Positions 1 to 11,999 of a stretch of 64,000 nucleotides of DNA are shown here, in pieces. Below the pieces are notes generated by a model that made no database searches, was not told the DNA's origin, and was given only the letters and a program-made list of their open reading frames with translations. The DNA is from Pontederia crassipes (Eukaryota > Streptophyta > Magnoliopsida > Commelinales > Pontederiaceae). Made by a program: the position numbers and the translations under genes. Position 1 is the stretch's first letter, and every line of letters starts with the position of its first letter. The stretch covers positions 1,426,001 through 1,490,000 of the forward strand of contig CM060187.1 of assembly GCA_030549335.1 (NCBI GenBank). Direction: 5' to 3'.

Positions 1-1323
1 CTGTGTGGATGCTCTCCTCTCAAGTCTCAACCCCCTCCATGCATGAATGAGTTGGTTCTGCAGTGAAAGCAGCAGCAGCAGCACCAGCTCTCTTGTGTGT
101 GCATCCCAAGGACAAGAAGAGGTCCCCCTCTGTGAAGGTCTCAGAAGGCACAGTTTTGGCTCTGGAGGATGGCGCCCATCATGAAGTAGCATCTCTCTCT
201 ATCTCTCTCCTTTTTCACATTAGTGCTTCTGCCGCCTGCTGCTTTCTCCACAATTATTGCTGCAGTGCAATGCCCACCGTAATGCCATAGTCACATAGTC
301 ACAAGAGGGAGAAAGAGAGAGGGGAACAAAAGAATTTGGGACCATGAAGATTGTCCGATCTTGATATATACATAATTATGTTATTCTTTGTATGACCTTA
401 AAAAGTTCATTTTCTTAACCAATGATGCTGAGCTTGAGTCTCATTCATTGCTTTGGAATCGATCAGAAATTAAATTCTTATTTGGAATTAGTCATATGTT
501 AGTAATTCTGTGCACCATAAATCATGTAGACTCGAGTCGGCATAAAAAAAAGATTCATTTTTTTGAAGCATTATACCGTGGAAAAGGAGAAGAGAGAAAA
601 GAGAGAGGGTGAAAAAAATGTAACAATGTAAAGGGTCGGAAAGGAATATTTATGAAGAGCTCAATAATGGCGGCCCATGTCGACATTTGGTCGGCATATC
701 GACCAGTTGATGAAGATTCATGAAACTAGAAGCAACACAGACAAATTAAGCCATTTGTCGCACTTTTAAGTAGTGCAACAATCAATCATATTGTTATCAT
801 CTTCTTCTATAAATTAAGAAGGAATGATCACAGTTTTAACCTCTGCATATGAGTGAAAAAGACAAGACAAATGTGATCTAGATATCTCTTTACCCGCATT
901 CTCAGTAATGTTAAAACGCCATGGATCGACGTCCCCAAAGCATGGTAGGCCACGGTGCCAAACTTGCAGTGGTGGCATGCGTGGAACCAGGCAGGCAGCG
1001 TTTTGTTGCCATAAAGCATAAGGCACTGTTGGAAAGATAAATTAGAAAGGAGAAGAATGGCAAATCCCTAGCTATTTACTTGTGCCTAACTGCAAAGGAC
1101 ATACATACATATTACTGGAAAGATAAATCAGAGAGGATGATTCACTTAACTCAGAGACAAACCTTGAACTATTCATCACTACCAATGATTAGTGCAGTGC
1201 AGTGCAGAATTGTTAATATTATTGCTGCAAAGATGAAGGAATCTAACTGTTTGCGAATTGCAATCAAATCAAGAGAACAACTCGCTGATCAAACATAGAC
1301 ACACCATGTTTGTCACCTACTCA
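1..1323. other. Intergenic, no supported gene
   Basis: The first 300 bases are more GC-rich and contain a 75-residue open frame (63-290, +) with a GCA repeat. This could be the edge of a transcript lying outside the window, but it matches nothing I recognise. The rest is AT-rich DNA with only short chance frames on both strands. Confidence 0.4.
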
Positions 1324-1347
1324 CCCCCCCCCCCCCCCCCCCCCCCC
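1324..1347. repeat. Poly-C tract
   Basis: This is an uninterrupted run of about 24 C residues. Its exact length is likely to be unreliable in any assembly. Confidence 0.9.
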
Positions 1348-1470
1348 ATGGTGCCAGCCATTCCTTAGGTATTTAACTTTTGTTGCATTGCATGCAAATG
1401 CAATCATCTGTCAGTCAGGTCAGTCCACCGATCCGTTTGATTAATGCATCGCCATTTGTGAAAGGAACAA

Positions 1471-1567
1471 TCTCTCTCTCTCTCTCCTCTCTCTCCTCTC
1501 TCCTTCTCTCTCTCTCTTCGTCCTTCTTCTTCTTCTCTCTCTCTCTCATCTCTCCTCTCTCTCTCTC

Positions 1568-1600
<33 letters not shown>

Positions 1601-1607
1601 CTTCCCT

Positions 1608-1688
<81 letters not shown>
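1471..1688. repeat. (CT)n microsatellite, 218 bp, imperfect
   Basis: This is a long CT/TC tract with occasional CCT, CTT and TTC interruptions. It produces artefactual Ser/Leu-rich frames on the plus strand and Arg/Glu-rich frames on the minus strand; none of these is a gene. Confidence 0.95.
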
Positions 1689-1691
<3 letters not shown>

Positions 1692-1949
1692 CTTTCTGCC
1701 TTTTGGCTTGGGGCCGTCATCTGTAGAACATGTTGTGTTTGTGTGATATGACACGACGACTTGTTCTTTCTCTTTTATATCTCTTGCTGTTGCCGGGATG
1801 CTCATGGACTCTTGTCTCAGTTATTTATAGGTGGAAAAGAAAAAAAAAGGATAATTATCACTTGGAATCATCATATTGAATTCTATCCGATCAGCGAGCC
1901 TATGAAAGGAAGCAGAACTCTTCCCGTTGATAATGCTTTGAATTTGAAC

Positions 1950-2140
1950 CGTGTGGACTCCTATATAATCAGGCATTTCAACAGTGGAACCCCATGACGG
2001 TTGGATTATTTTGCATCCTTGTAATCATTATTAGTCCATAAGAGAATCGTCAGGACGTAACTCGATTTAGATGAATCTCGTAAATCTCATGTATACTTTT
2101 GTGTTTGTGTGATCTCTCTCTCCCTATTGTCATAACACTT
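1950..2140 (+). mobile_element. Copia-type LTR fragment (family seen four times here)
   Basis: This piece contains the landmarks CTCCTATATAA, CATGACGGTTGGATTATTTT, CTCGTAAATCTC and TGTGTGATCTCTCTC in order. The same series recurs near 13.0 kb, at 18.56-18.81 kb and, inverted, at 22.49-22.90 kb. The layout, a TATA-like site followed by a pyrimidine-rich tail, fits the R/U5 half of an LTR. No internal retrotransposon sequence adjoins it, so it is a solo or truncated LTR. Confidence 0.55.
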
Positions 2141-2664
2141 CGGACCAAAATATTAGAGCCTACTCCGTTAGTAATTCAAAATGTATTTATTTTCATATCA
2201 TGTGTCCTAATTTTAAAAGATTAATGCAAAAACCTAATTAGTCTGCAATTATTATCAACCGAAAAATGAGTACCTATGTAAATTGTTTAGGATTTCGAAC
2301 AAAAATATAATCATATTGTAATTCTCTTTTATTTTTATATAATAAAATTTTACGTCATCTCATTTTTTTTCTAAAATCATGAAGGATCGCAAGGACCCAT
2401 CACCTTCTTTCCTTTGTATCTTTCTTATCCATGATTGTTGCAATGTGAAATGCCACTAGAGATGTCACACCAAAGAGAAGGAAGCATCGTGTTGGAGAGA
2501 GAAGTGTTGCTTTTCCTTCTGTGATTGGACCCCCTTCTTTCTTTGTTTTCCACGTTCAAGAACATTAATACTCGACTAAAGTTGCGAACAAATAAATCTT
2601 GATCAACTTCAAAAAAAAAAAACGAATAAGAACCATTAATTCTCTAGACGATTTGCTAACCATA

Positions 2665-2668
<4 letters not shown>
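2141..2668. other. Intergenic, nothing recognised
   Basis: This is AT-rich DNA between an LTR fragment and a CT microsatellite. No open frame or RNA gene is recognisable. Confidence 0.5.

Positions 2669-2712
<44 letters not shown>
2669..2712. repeat. (CT)n microsatellite
   Basis: This is a near-perfect CT repeat of about 44 bases in AT-rich intergenic DNA. Confidence 0.9.
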
Positions 2713-2715
<3 letters not shown>

Positions 2716-4400
2716 CAGCAATTTGAAGACAAAGGTTGTTAAGCTAGGAACCTTCAAATCATATGGCATGCCAAGCCAATGTAGATATGTGGGCCAAAAC
2801 CTATTTGCTTATGAAGTGGCACCTAATTGATGTATAGTGCACTTGATAGTTAGATTTGTATTGTGCACTCAAGTTACACGTTGTTTTTTTATATATTTTT
2901 TTAAGTAGAGTACAAGATAATTTTTAGTAATTTCGTTATTGATTTTTAGAAGACAACTTCAATTTACTTATACCAATCTTCCATCTAAGTATCCAATTAG
3001 TCGGGTGGTAATAAAAAAAAAACATCAAACTTTCAAAGATAAAAAAGTAATATACAAGCCATTGTTTTGACTAAGGGTGTAAGAAAAAAATTCACCAATC
3101 CGAAAATCTATCTGACTCAAAAAAAAAATCAAACAAAAATAAAAAGTAAAAAATAGGTATCTGAATATGATTTATAGTGATTTACTGATTTTTAATAAAT
3201 AAAAATTCACCCATTAAAAATAGGATCTCGCCCGAAAAATTGTAGAGACCTGTGGAATCTATATTTTGTTTGTAATTTTTTGTACTTATATAATTAATTC
3301 ATAAAGTATCAATGTTTTATTACATATAAGATATTTTTGGTATATAGTTTCATATTTTTTATCACATTTTGAAACTCTAATTTGATAGCTTTAAAATTTT
3401 AGTACTATATTTGAGTTTAATTACAAAATTAAATTAGTTTTAATATAATAGATATTTTTTAAAATATAACTACACAAAAGTAAGGATCCAAAAAATGGAC
3501 CCACTAGCGAATAATTTTTTGGGACAAAAAATTGATCCAATCTGAACTACTTTCACATCTAGAGTTGATGTTTGAGAAAATAGTCTAAAAGTAAGATGGT
3601 CAAAATAAAATTAGGTGAATATAAACAAAATTTTCAAGAATATAAAAGCATTTTCTTGATGGATGCTCATTTTTTTTATTCGATGATACATATTGGGTGC
3701 ACTCTTCAATATGTCAACTGCAACTAAACAAACAAACAAATACAATACATTAAACGTTGAAAATCCAAAAGAAAAGTTTTCAATCTACACTCAAGTTTAG
3801 ATGAACCATAATTTGTTCTATTCAACACCAACTTTTGGGTATTATTCCTAACTCTAAACCTCTATGCCTAAGAAGTTAACAATCTTTAGAATTAGTAGAC
3901 TATTATGAGAATAGTATTTAGGTAGCCAAACAAGAAAAAACTCAGCAATGCCTTTTTTTCAGATCCAAAACCTGTTCTCTTAGCAGGTGACTTTGGTGGG
4001 GCTTTTAGAACAGTAATCGGAAAATGAAAAAAAAAACATATAATAAGAACAATTCAGGGGAAATGAAGATATGGGTGTGAAAGGTTGGATGAAATTTATT
4101 CGCCAAAGAATGTAACATCATCTTGCTAAATAAAAATTCTGCCATATTTCAACTAGGATAATCGACTCGTAGACAGAGAGTTGTTTGAAAACTTAACACC
4201 AAGAAAAATCAAATAAAAGATTCGACAAAGTAATACAAAAATAATGCATAATCAAGGAAGCAAATATTACCCCTTGTCAAAACCAGCCCAGGAAAAATGG
4301 AGGCACGATTCCAGAATGAATATTTATAAGTTGTAGACATACTTGCAAAACTTTTTTGCTGCAATAACATACATCATATGGAAACACAAGAATTAATCAA
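2713..4400. other. AT-rich intergenic DNA downstream of the DnaJ gene
   Basis: There is no open frame longer than about 60 codons and no repeat with clear ends. The last few hundred bases before 4585 probably include the 3' UTR of the minus-strand DnaJ gene, but I cannot place its poly(A) site. Confidence 0.5.
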
Positions 4401-4584
4401 ATTCGAGCATGCCTTTCACACCTGCTCTCTTCAGCTAGTACCCTTGTTTAGACTAACAAGAACCCTGTATAAGAAATAATTCATGCATTAAATATCTAGA
4501 TCCTAAAATTTCCCAGTATAAGGTTGCCAGATCAGCCCAGTCCAAGCAATGTTTTCAACATGGGAAGAGAGATTACTGCTAAGA

Positions 4585-7500
4585 CTATCTCCTGCTGTTT
4601 GGGGCCTTGGCCTTGTTCAGGTCAGCAAGCTCTTGGATCAGCTTCCTCTCTTCACTACTTAATCTCTTCGGGATCTCAACCTGCATGCGGACCAACTGAT
4701 CTCCCCTGGCATTCGACTTACCAAGATAAGGGACCCCTTTCTTTGCCATCACAAGGGTTGTGCCTGGCTGAGTTCCAGATGGAATTTTCAGGTCTACCAT
4801 TCCGTCCACTGTAGGGACCTTGGTGGTGGTCCCTAAGATTGCATCAATATATGAAACCTTACAGGTGTAAAGGATGTTTGTGCCATCCCTCTTGAGAACT
4901 GAATCAGAGAGAACTTCAATGAAGACATAAAGGTCCCCAGGTGGGCCACCCCTCCTGCCAGCATTACCTTCAGATCGGACCCGCAGCCGGCTACCAGAGT
5001 CCACTCCAGCTGGAACTTTCAGGCTGATCCTCTTTGTCTTCCTGACACGACCATCTCCTCCACAAGTATTGCAAGGTGTGGAGGATTCTCCAGTGCCACC
5101 ACAAGTAGAGCAGGTCATGACTTGCTGGAATACACCTAGTGGGGTCCTTGCTGAAGATACAACCTGACCTTGGCCACCACAAGTGTTGCACTTGGTTGGC
5201 TTTGTTCCTGGTTTGGCTCCAGAACCATCACATGTGCCACAGCTTTCGAGCCTTGTGATCTCAATTTCCTTTTCCACACCAAATACAGCTTCCTTGAAAT
5301 TTAGGACAAGGTTATAACTCTCGTCATCACCCTGCATTGGCCTATTGCGAGCAGCTCTGCCTCCGCTCATCCCACCCATTCCGCCCATGCCTTCGAACAA
5401 TGACTCAAATATATCAAATGGGTTGGAGAAATCCTACACGTGAAAAAGTAGCAATCATCCATAAGCATACTGTAAGAAATTATCTAATTTTTTTGAGGGG
5501 AAATTATCTACTACTTATCAAGATAGAAGCTTCTTGGTCAATACTCACCCCCATTCCCATGCCAGCACCTTTCAATCCGGCTTCTCCATATCTGTCATAA
5601 AGAGATTTCTTTTCATCATCTGACAAGACCTGTAATACAAGAAGACTCAGAATTACTCACAAGAAAAATTATCACTAAAATGCATCGTTGAAATAGGGCT
5701 AACCTCATATGCATTGCTGATATCTTTAAATTTTTGCTCCGCTCCAGGTTCTCTGCAACATGCATAAAAGATATTAAATCTTGATAATATAGATGAATCA
5801 GTTGAAACAGTGGCTACATCGTAGCATTAGATCTTAGAACCAGTACTGGTAATGTCTAAGGTAGGGATTGGAAAACTAATTCATTGTAAAGTATAGCCTC
5901 AAAGTCTACCCAGTTAATTCAAACCAATTAGGCCAACAAGTCCTCAGGCATGCAACACCCAACTGCATAGACTTGGTTACTCTATGTTTAGTTATCAGAA
6001 AGATGTTGACATCCTCATGGCCTTCAAGAACCATGCACATAAAATCCGAAGTGAACAACCCTTTGGGACCAAAGATATTATCAGGAATGTTGCTAAAAGA
6101 ATAATGAAAATTGAGAATTTTACTTACTTGTTCACATCTGGATGATAACTCCTAGCAAGCTTACGATAAGCTGTGATTAAGATATGCATGCACATGTCAG
6201 AATCACATTCACATAATTCATGAAACAAATATTTTCCACATTCATTTTCAGTATTATACAATTGTGACTTCAGATGGCAATGCATCAAGAAACAATATTG
6301 TTAAATCTCAACCATTTGATGTAAAACATACTCATCCAACTTTTTAGATAACCTAATAGACAACAGAGGTAGTAGCGAAAAAATGACTTCACGAATTTTT
6401 TTTCCTTTCGAGGGGAACATGAGGACAAACTTAAACCATAGAATTTGTGCTCAATAACACGGATGCATGCATGGAGACACTAAAGATACAGAACATGCTT
6501 CTCCTCTTTTCCTTTTTTTTTAAGCTACAAACATGCTTATGTAAACCATAAAAGAAAATTTGCAAAGATCCTTCCTGACAGAGAAGACATAAAATAAAAA
6601 CTACTATAACCAACTTCTATCTAGATGACAGGTAACAATTAAGGATTGAGGGAATATGTGGACCCAAAATGGGTCCACATGTGTGGCCTACCATCGATTC
6701 ATAGATCAATGGTGATATTTGATAAACATCTTTTAAGATGAATTTATAATGACCATTGATCTATACATCAATGGTAGTCCACACATGTTGACCTCATTTG
6801 GGTCCACACAATCCCCAACCCCATTAATTAAAGCATCAATGCCTGCGACTAATAAGCATACTTAATTCCTCAATCCTCACAGTTATCGGAACAACTCAAA
6901 TTTGTTTTTTTTTTGTTTTTGCTTTATTGAGAAATATTTAAAATCAGGTCTAAATGGAAAAGAATGTATTGAAATTTGGGATAAAGGGGAAAAATCTTGT
7001 ATATTACAGAAATGTAAAGTGACAACAATGTGGCATACTCTTTGTTCTTAAGAGAGGAAAAATATAATGTTTGCTGGTCTAGATGACCAGGTTTTGGACA
7101 TGTGTGTGTGTGTATATATATATATACATATTTAACACAATTATAAATGGCAAACCATCTGAGCAAGGCAACAGTTTTTTTTTTTGAAAGAAAATAGGAT
7201 GTTGACACTGGGTCAATCATCAATTTATTAAAATTTTAGTTATAGGTTACAAGATGGAATGTACAAGAAGGCAACAGTTGAAAGCATTTTAATGATCAAA
7301 ACATAGTAACATTAGTAACAGGCTAAGACCACTGACCACTTTTTATCTCTGATTTACTAGCATTTTTTGAAACACCAAGAACAGCGTAGTAATCCTGCAA
7401 GAAACAGTACCATAATTGATCAATTAGTTTTGAAGACAATGCTTACCCAAAGATTTACTAAAATATTTTCATAAAAGTGAGAAAAAAAAACACTCACTGA

Positions 7501-10500
7501 ATCAGCTCTCACAACAAGCCTTGCGGCCCTATTGTGTGCAGTGTGCTGGCATGGTGCAAAATTAAATAAAGCAGATGTAGACACTTGGGAGAGGAAGCTT
7601 GCACGCGATGCTCGCAAATGCCTATGTGAGCTGCTGTGATCAACAAAAAAAACTAGTCACATAAACAAGGCAATGTAGATATCTTAATTCTCTAATTACT
7701 ATATCAAGAAGTTCTCCAAGCACAAATTTCATCTCTCTCCAGTGGGAAATTGCCAAAAAACATACTCTTAGATGTTCGTTCCTTTTTTAGTGAGGAAAGG
7801 AGGGAGGGGCAGAATGTCAGCAATTCATATGTTTACAATTTAACTTTCAAAAATATGGACAATTTACTACTTTTTTCAAGGGCACTATTTGCTACTTATC
7901 AATCAACCAGTCTAGTTATAGATTATATTGACAATTCCAAAAGAGGAGCTAAAAGATCCCCCATTTTAGTTCTGTTTCAAAGATTGATAATTTCGTATCT
8001 AATCGTATGAAAAATGATGCCAAACTACGGATAAGACAAAATGTTAAAAACAAAGTCTCAAGAACATTTTTCATAGTCTTATGTATGTGGAACACAGATT
8101 CTCTGTTTCTTTTCTAGGGTGGTTCTTCGTTTCTTTGTTGGTGATAATCATGTTTCTTTAATCTTTAGCTTATGGCCACTGGGGCTGAAATTTCAAGTTG
8201 AAGACTACTGAAAATCCTACTAGTCATGAGGCAACAAGCAATCCGAACTAAAAGAAGGTTAATAAACTAACATCGGTGCACAGAAGAAGTCAACATGTTG
8301 AGCAATCAAGTAATGGCAGAAATGAAAATATGCTATGTGTCACATTAAGTTTCTACCCTTGTAAATACATTTTCTACAGAAACATGAAACTACAAGAATT
8401 CAAAAGAACATAATTTTTTGAGATGGGGAAGGAAAACCAAGATATTGTTAGATCATGTTTGGACTTTGGAGCACTAATGATTAGTTGCGTGCAGTAACAG
8501 AAGGTTCTAAGAAATTATTTTTTTGAGGAGAAAAAGGATGACGAACCATTTTGGTTGTCATCCGTGTATATATAGATCACTATGAAGGAAAATCATATAC
8601 ATGTGGTGGCGCACACTCCAGCGGAGAGTGGCTAAAATGAAGCATACAAAAGGTGCAGAGCACTACCCAAAACCCCAATCCCGTAGTAAACACAAAATGT
8701 GATGCACAATACAATCAATATGACATCTCTCGCCACAAAAAATAACCCGGTTGCGCTGAAGCCAAATGGCCCGGCACCGGCCAAAAAGGTCGCGATGGAG
8801 GCTCTCCGGTCGTGATGGAGGCTCTCCATCCCTGTCTCTGTCAGCCCAATCCCCGCATGGCCTGTCAGAAACCCTCAGCAGCTGGCGGAATCATATCAAT
8901 GATACCCATCTGGGACCACACCTCTCGGGACACCCTACATCCAGAAAATAGATGAGACACATCCTCCATCACCCCGCATAAAACACAGGAGGTGTCCGAC
9001 TGTGCAACCCATCTCGCTATATATGCTCTAGTGAGGATCCGCTCACGTCAAAGAAGCCACACAAAAATCTTGACTTTCAAAGGGACATGTGATCGCCAAA
9101 TAAGTATGCAATCTGCGATGAGGTCATCCGGAACAGAGGTAGTTGGGAGAAGGCGAAGATAGAGGCTCCGCGCAGAGAAAGAGTCCGACATCCACACCCA
9201 ACCGTCCTTCCGAGATGGATCCGGACGGAATGAGGCAATCCGCTGATGAAGTGCCAAAAGCTCTGCAACGCGCTAATCTGAAAGTGGAGAGCTGAACAGA
9301 GGAGTCCAAGAACCCGTGCCAGGGCTGCCCCTCTCTGACCATGACTCAGCCACAGAGGCGTCTAGGTGTGCAGCCAAAGCCCGTAAACGGGGAAGGAGCC
9401 AGCAAAAAGGCCCCCGGGTAACCAATCATGCTGCCAGAAGGAAAAAGCCTCCCCGGACAAGAACATATAGAACAGTCCCTTCTTGTTGTCTTGGTTTACA
9501 GACCCCGCCCCCGGCAATCCCTGCCGGCGGCGCCAGTCTTCCGCCTCTGGCAACCCCTGCCGGCGGCGCCAATGCCCTACACTGCTCGGCGTCCATCTCG
9601 CGTCGGGATGAGACCTCATCTTCAGCGGCTGAACGATGGCTAGACGGCCATTTTCAGGCCCAGGTCCAACCGGCAGCCAGCCACTCACTGCTTCCGTTGC
9701 TTGGGGGAGGGCCATTTCACATGCGACTGTTCTGCACCCCTCCGATGCTTGGGCTGTGGGGCGGAGGGACACCGCCGGACGGCCTGCCCTTGTAACCGCC
9801 GGACTCTGCAACCTGTGTGCCAAACCTCCTCACCGCGGCTGGACAGGGAGGAGGCAAACCCGTCCTCCACCACCGTCGCCGTCCCATGGTCACAGGAGAT
9901 GCAACAGGCCGTGGGCTTCCTCCACTCATGTCTTGTCGGCAAACCTACCAGCGTATCCCCTGACCTGGTGGTCCTGCGTACGACAATCCTGGCAGGTATA
10001 GGGATACATTTACACCAAAAAAAAGAGATACATTTACCCCAAAAAAAAGAGATACACTTCTACCCGGATCCAAGGAAAAAACCTGGTGGTCCAATTGAAG
10101 GAAATGATGAAAGGATGAAGGGGTGACAGATGAAGAAATTAGGAAAAAAAAAGAGATGCATTTACCCCAAAAAAGATTATGCCATAATAGCTCTATTATT
10201 GATAAGGACCCAAGAACCACATACAAACAAAATCTATGTAAACACTATTTCTATGTATAAAATAAAATCAGGCCATTTCCACAATAGTAAAAGCTAAATA
10301 ATTTCCATATGGAGAAAAGAAACTAATTAATGCGAAAAATGGTCTGCTCATGTATCTAGGAGAAACAGTATTAAAGGCTCAAGGTAGAAGTGTATGTTTA
10401 TTATAACCTGAAGCACATGCAAGGACAAGGCCCTAGCAAAGTCAAAACTCACGTGAAAGGTAATTTTAACGGATAAAAGTAAGATTATGCTAAAAGCTAG

Positions 10501-10669
10501 AGCGCTTTGACCAGAAGATGTGAAGATTAGCAGCTTACCCTATTTGGGGAATAACTGCCTTGTTGACAACACAGGACGCCCTTACACCTGAAGGTATATT
10601 GCGGAATATTGATTGAGGTTGAACTCCCAACTGTGGTACTGAAGTGCCTCCATAAGGTATGAGTGCCAT
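4585..10669 (-). CDS. DJA6: Chloroplast DnaJ/Hsp40 co-chaperone, DJA5/DJA6 type
   Basis: This is a type A J-protein that recruits plastid Hsp70 to client proteins; in Arabidopsis its closest relatives (DJA5/DJA6) are linked to plastid iron-sulfur assembly. Coding exons on the minus strand are 10539-10669, 7498-7633, 7337-7394, 6128-6170, 5704-5752, 5549-5629 and 4585-5433. All junctions are GT-AG, the phases agree, and they give 448 residues, a normal family length. Residues 1-89 form a Ser/Arg-rich transit peptide. The J-domain starts at DYYAVLG (about 90) and has HPD at 118-120. A Gly/Met/Phe-rich linker follows. Four CxxCxGxG zinc motifs ([32 protein letters not shown]) occupy about 231-300, and a client-binding C-terminal region ends in NSRR. 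The ATG at 10669 lies in an exon that begins at 10698. The introns carry a MITE and a rearranged LINE. The assignment is strong; the exact paralogue is not certain. Confidence 0.93.
6657..6810. mobile_element. Palindromic MITE in a DnaJ intron
   Basis: The two ends are inverted copies: GTGGACCCAAAATGGGTCC on the left matches the reverse complement of the right end (GTGTGGACCCAAATGAGGTC). The similarity continues inward through CATGTGTGG, CTACCAT and TAGATCAATGGT, so almost the whole 154-bp unit can fold on itself. No clear target duplication was found and there is no coding capacity. It fits a miniature inverted-repeat element of unassigned superfamily. Confidence 0.7.
8514..9478 (-). mobile_element. 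LINE 3' segment: RT-associated zinc-binding domain and tail
   Basis: Read on the minus strand, this piece encodes the C-terminal zf-RVT region of a plant L1-type LINE, with stretches such as [30 protein letters not shown] and [12 protein letters not shown]. It then runs into a 3' end containing ATATATA, GGATGACAACC and CATCCTTTTTCTCCTCAAAA. That end matches the 3' end of the LINE at 63.5 kb, so the two are relatives. The A-rich tail appears as a T run at the left edge. Several stops and frame changes show that it is dead. It lies inside the second DnaJ intron (between exons 7498-7633 and 10539-10698), in the same orientation as the gene. Confidence 0.8.
9479..9990 (+). mobile_element. Inverted LINE 5' segment with ORF1 zinc knuckles
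   Basis: On the plus strand, opposite to the adjoining LINE 3' segment, a GC-rich frame contains two CCHC zinc knuckles: [14 protein letters not shown] and [14 protein letters not shown] (about 9689-9790). Both have the CX2CX4HX4C spacing typical of plant LINE ORF1 proteins. The flanking residues are Pro/Arg-rich. The abutting opposite orientations are what twin-primed reverse transcription produces: an inverted 5' piece joined to a 3' piece, with the middle (endonuclease and most of RT) missing. The right-hand border is approximate. Confidence 0.7.
10005..10180. repeat. A-rich short repeats beside the LINE
   Basis: A unit of about 25 bases (GATACATTTACCCC followed by AAAAAAAAGA) occurs twice in tandem at about 10003-10055, and a third copy lies near 10150. 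It may be derived from an expanded retroelement tail, or it may be an independent A-rich minisatellite. Confidence 0.5.
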
Positions 10670-11684
10670 CCTATCAGTGGCACTACAGTGAAAAGGAGCT
10701 GCACGTACAACAAGCAACTATTTTGATGCAAGCACAAACTGGATGGTTTATCACCCTACTTTACAAGAAGTGTCATCAAACTAAAATGATACGAATAAGA
10801 TCTCCACATTTCTTATGACAAGTCAAAGTTGTGTAAGTACAAACAAATATGCTGCCTCGCTCACAAGCTAGTTGGACCACCAGCAATAAACTCTAGCATT
10901 TAATATTACTTTCCAAACCTAGATAAAGAAGGAATATTTGAACTAATGACAACTAACCATAAAAGTTCAAAAACTCTGAACACATTGATTTATCTTTATA
11001 CTAAAAGTACCGGTCTTAATCTTCAAAAGTAACAGATTCTCCATTTAGCCGAGGATTCCCATTATAACTTCTGATGCAGAACCGACAAACAGGGACTATC
11101 AATGTGAAGAATTCTCACCCGCTGCGATCGCATATTCATAAATTCAGCGTCCACTGCATTCAATTGACTACCCCCGTGTATCAAAATTTGTGTACCATCA
11201 TCCTTATACTCCTCAGTCAAAGCAGTCTAATTGGAAAGAGATAGCACCTTGGAAAAAGAAAATGCTCGACATTCAAACAAACTAATTCACTTGTTAACCC
11301 AATATGCAATGCCATTTCTGCTTGACCTTCCCATGATGAAGTCTTTCGAGCTTTTCAAGTCATTTATAGCACCAGTTTTTTTTTCTTTAACTAGGGGCTA
11401 TGCCCCTCCCCCCTTCCTTCATCCCCAAAACAAAAAGATACACATTTTTTTATCACCTCACCTCCAACTTATCAATCCATCCTAAATCTTGCAACTGCGA
11501 CTGCAATCTCAGAGCATCCCATCGCCGAAGCAACTACCTTTTTTTTCAACACAAACTAATAGGAAGAAGTTCTACATCCCAAAGATTTTTCTAATCAAAA
11601 CAAGAGAAGAATCAATCTGAGGAACACACCAAAATAAGAGAATACAGGCAACGATCTAACAAGTGAAATGAGCGGGCTTGATAC

Positions 11685-11985
11685 CTGAGTCGGAGGGAGG
11701 GCGCGACGACGAAACCCTAGAGAAAGAGAGAGAGAGGGACAGGAGACGAGAGGAGAAAGGGAGGGGGTGAACAGCAGAAGGAGATTGGCAGCGTTCTCTC
11801 CTCTTCTTCCTCTTCCTCTCTCGTCCCCTTGCCCAGTGACGGGCGGAGAGCACGAGCGCGAGGCGGAGGAGCTGCGGCGAATGCCAAGACGATAAGACGC
11901 GAAGGGAGGTGGGGAATTAGCAAGTGGAGGGCCAAGTATTTGGTAGAGGCGCAACGCGCACCCTCATCCAAGGGTTCTGGATCGC
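11685..11985 (-). promoter_or_regulatory. DJA6: Non-coding first exon and promoter side of the DnaJ gene
   Basis: Minus-strand sequence with a purine/pyrimidine-rich, GC-raised 5' UTR character (GAAACCCTAG, then GA-rich runs on the plus strand) ends at a good splice donor, CTCAG|GTATC, at 11685/11684. It can join to the acceptor before 10698, which leads directly to the ATG at 10669. The transcription start is inferred to be near 11.97 kb; no clear TATA box was identified. Confidence 0.55.
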
Positions 11986-11999
11986 TCCGCTCTTGTTCA

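Noticed and set aside
1380..1805. Ser/Leu-rich and Arg/Glu-rich frames (101-133 codons)
   Set aside because: They are translations of the CT microsatellite.
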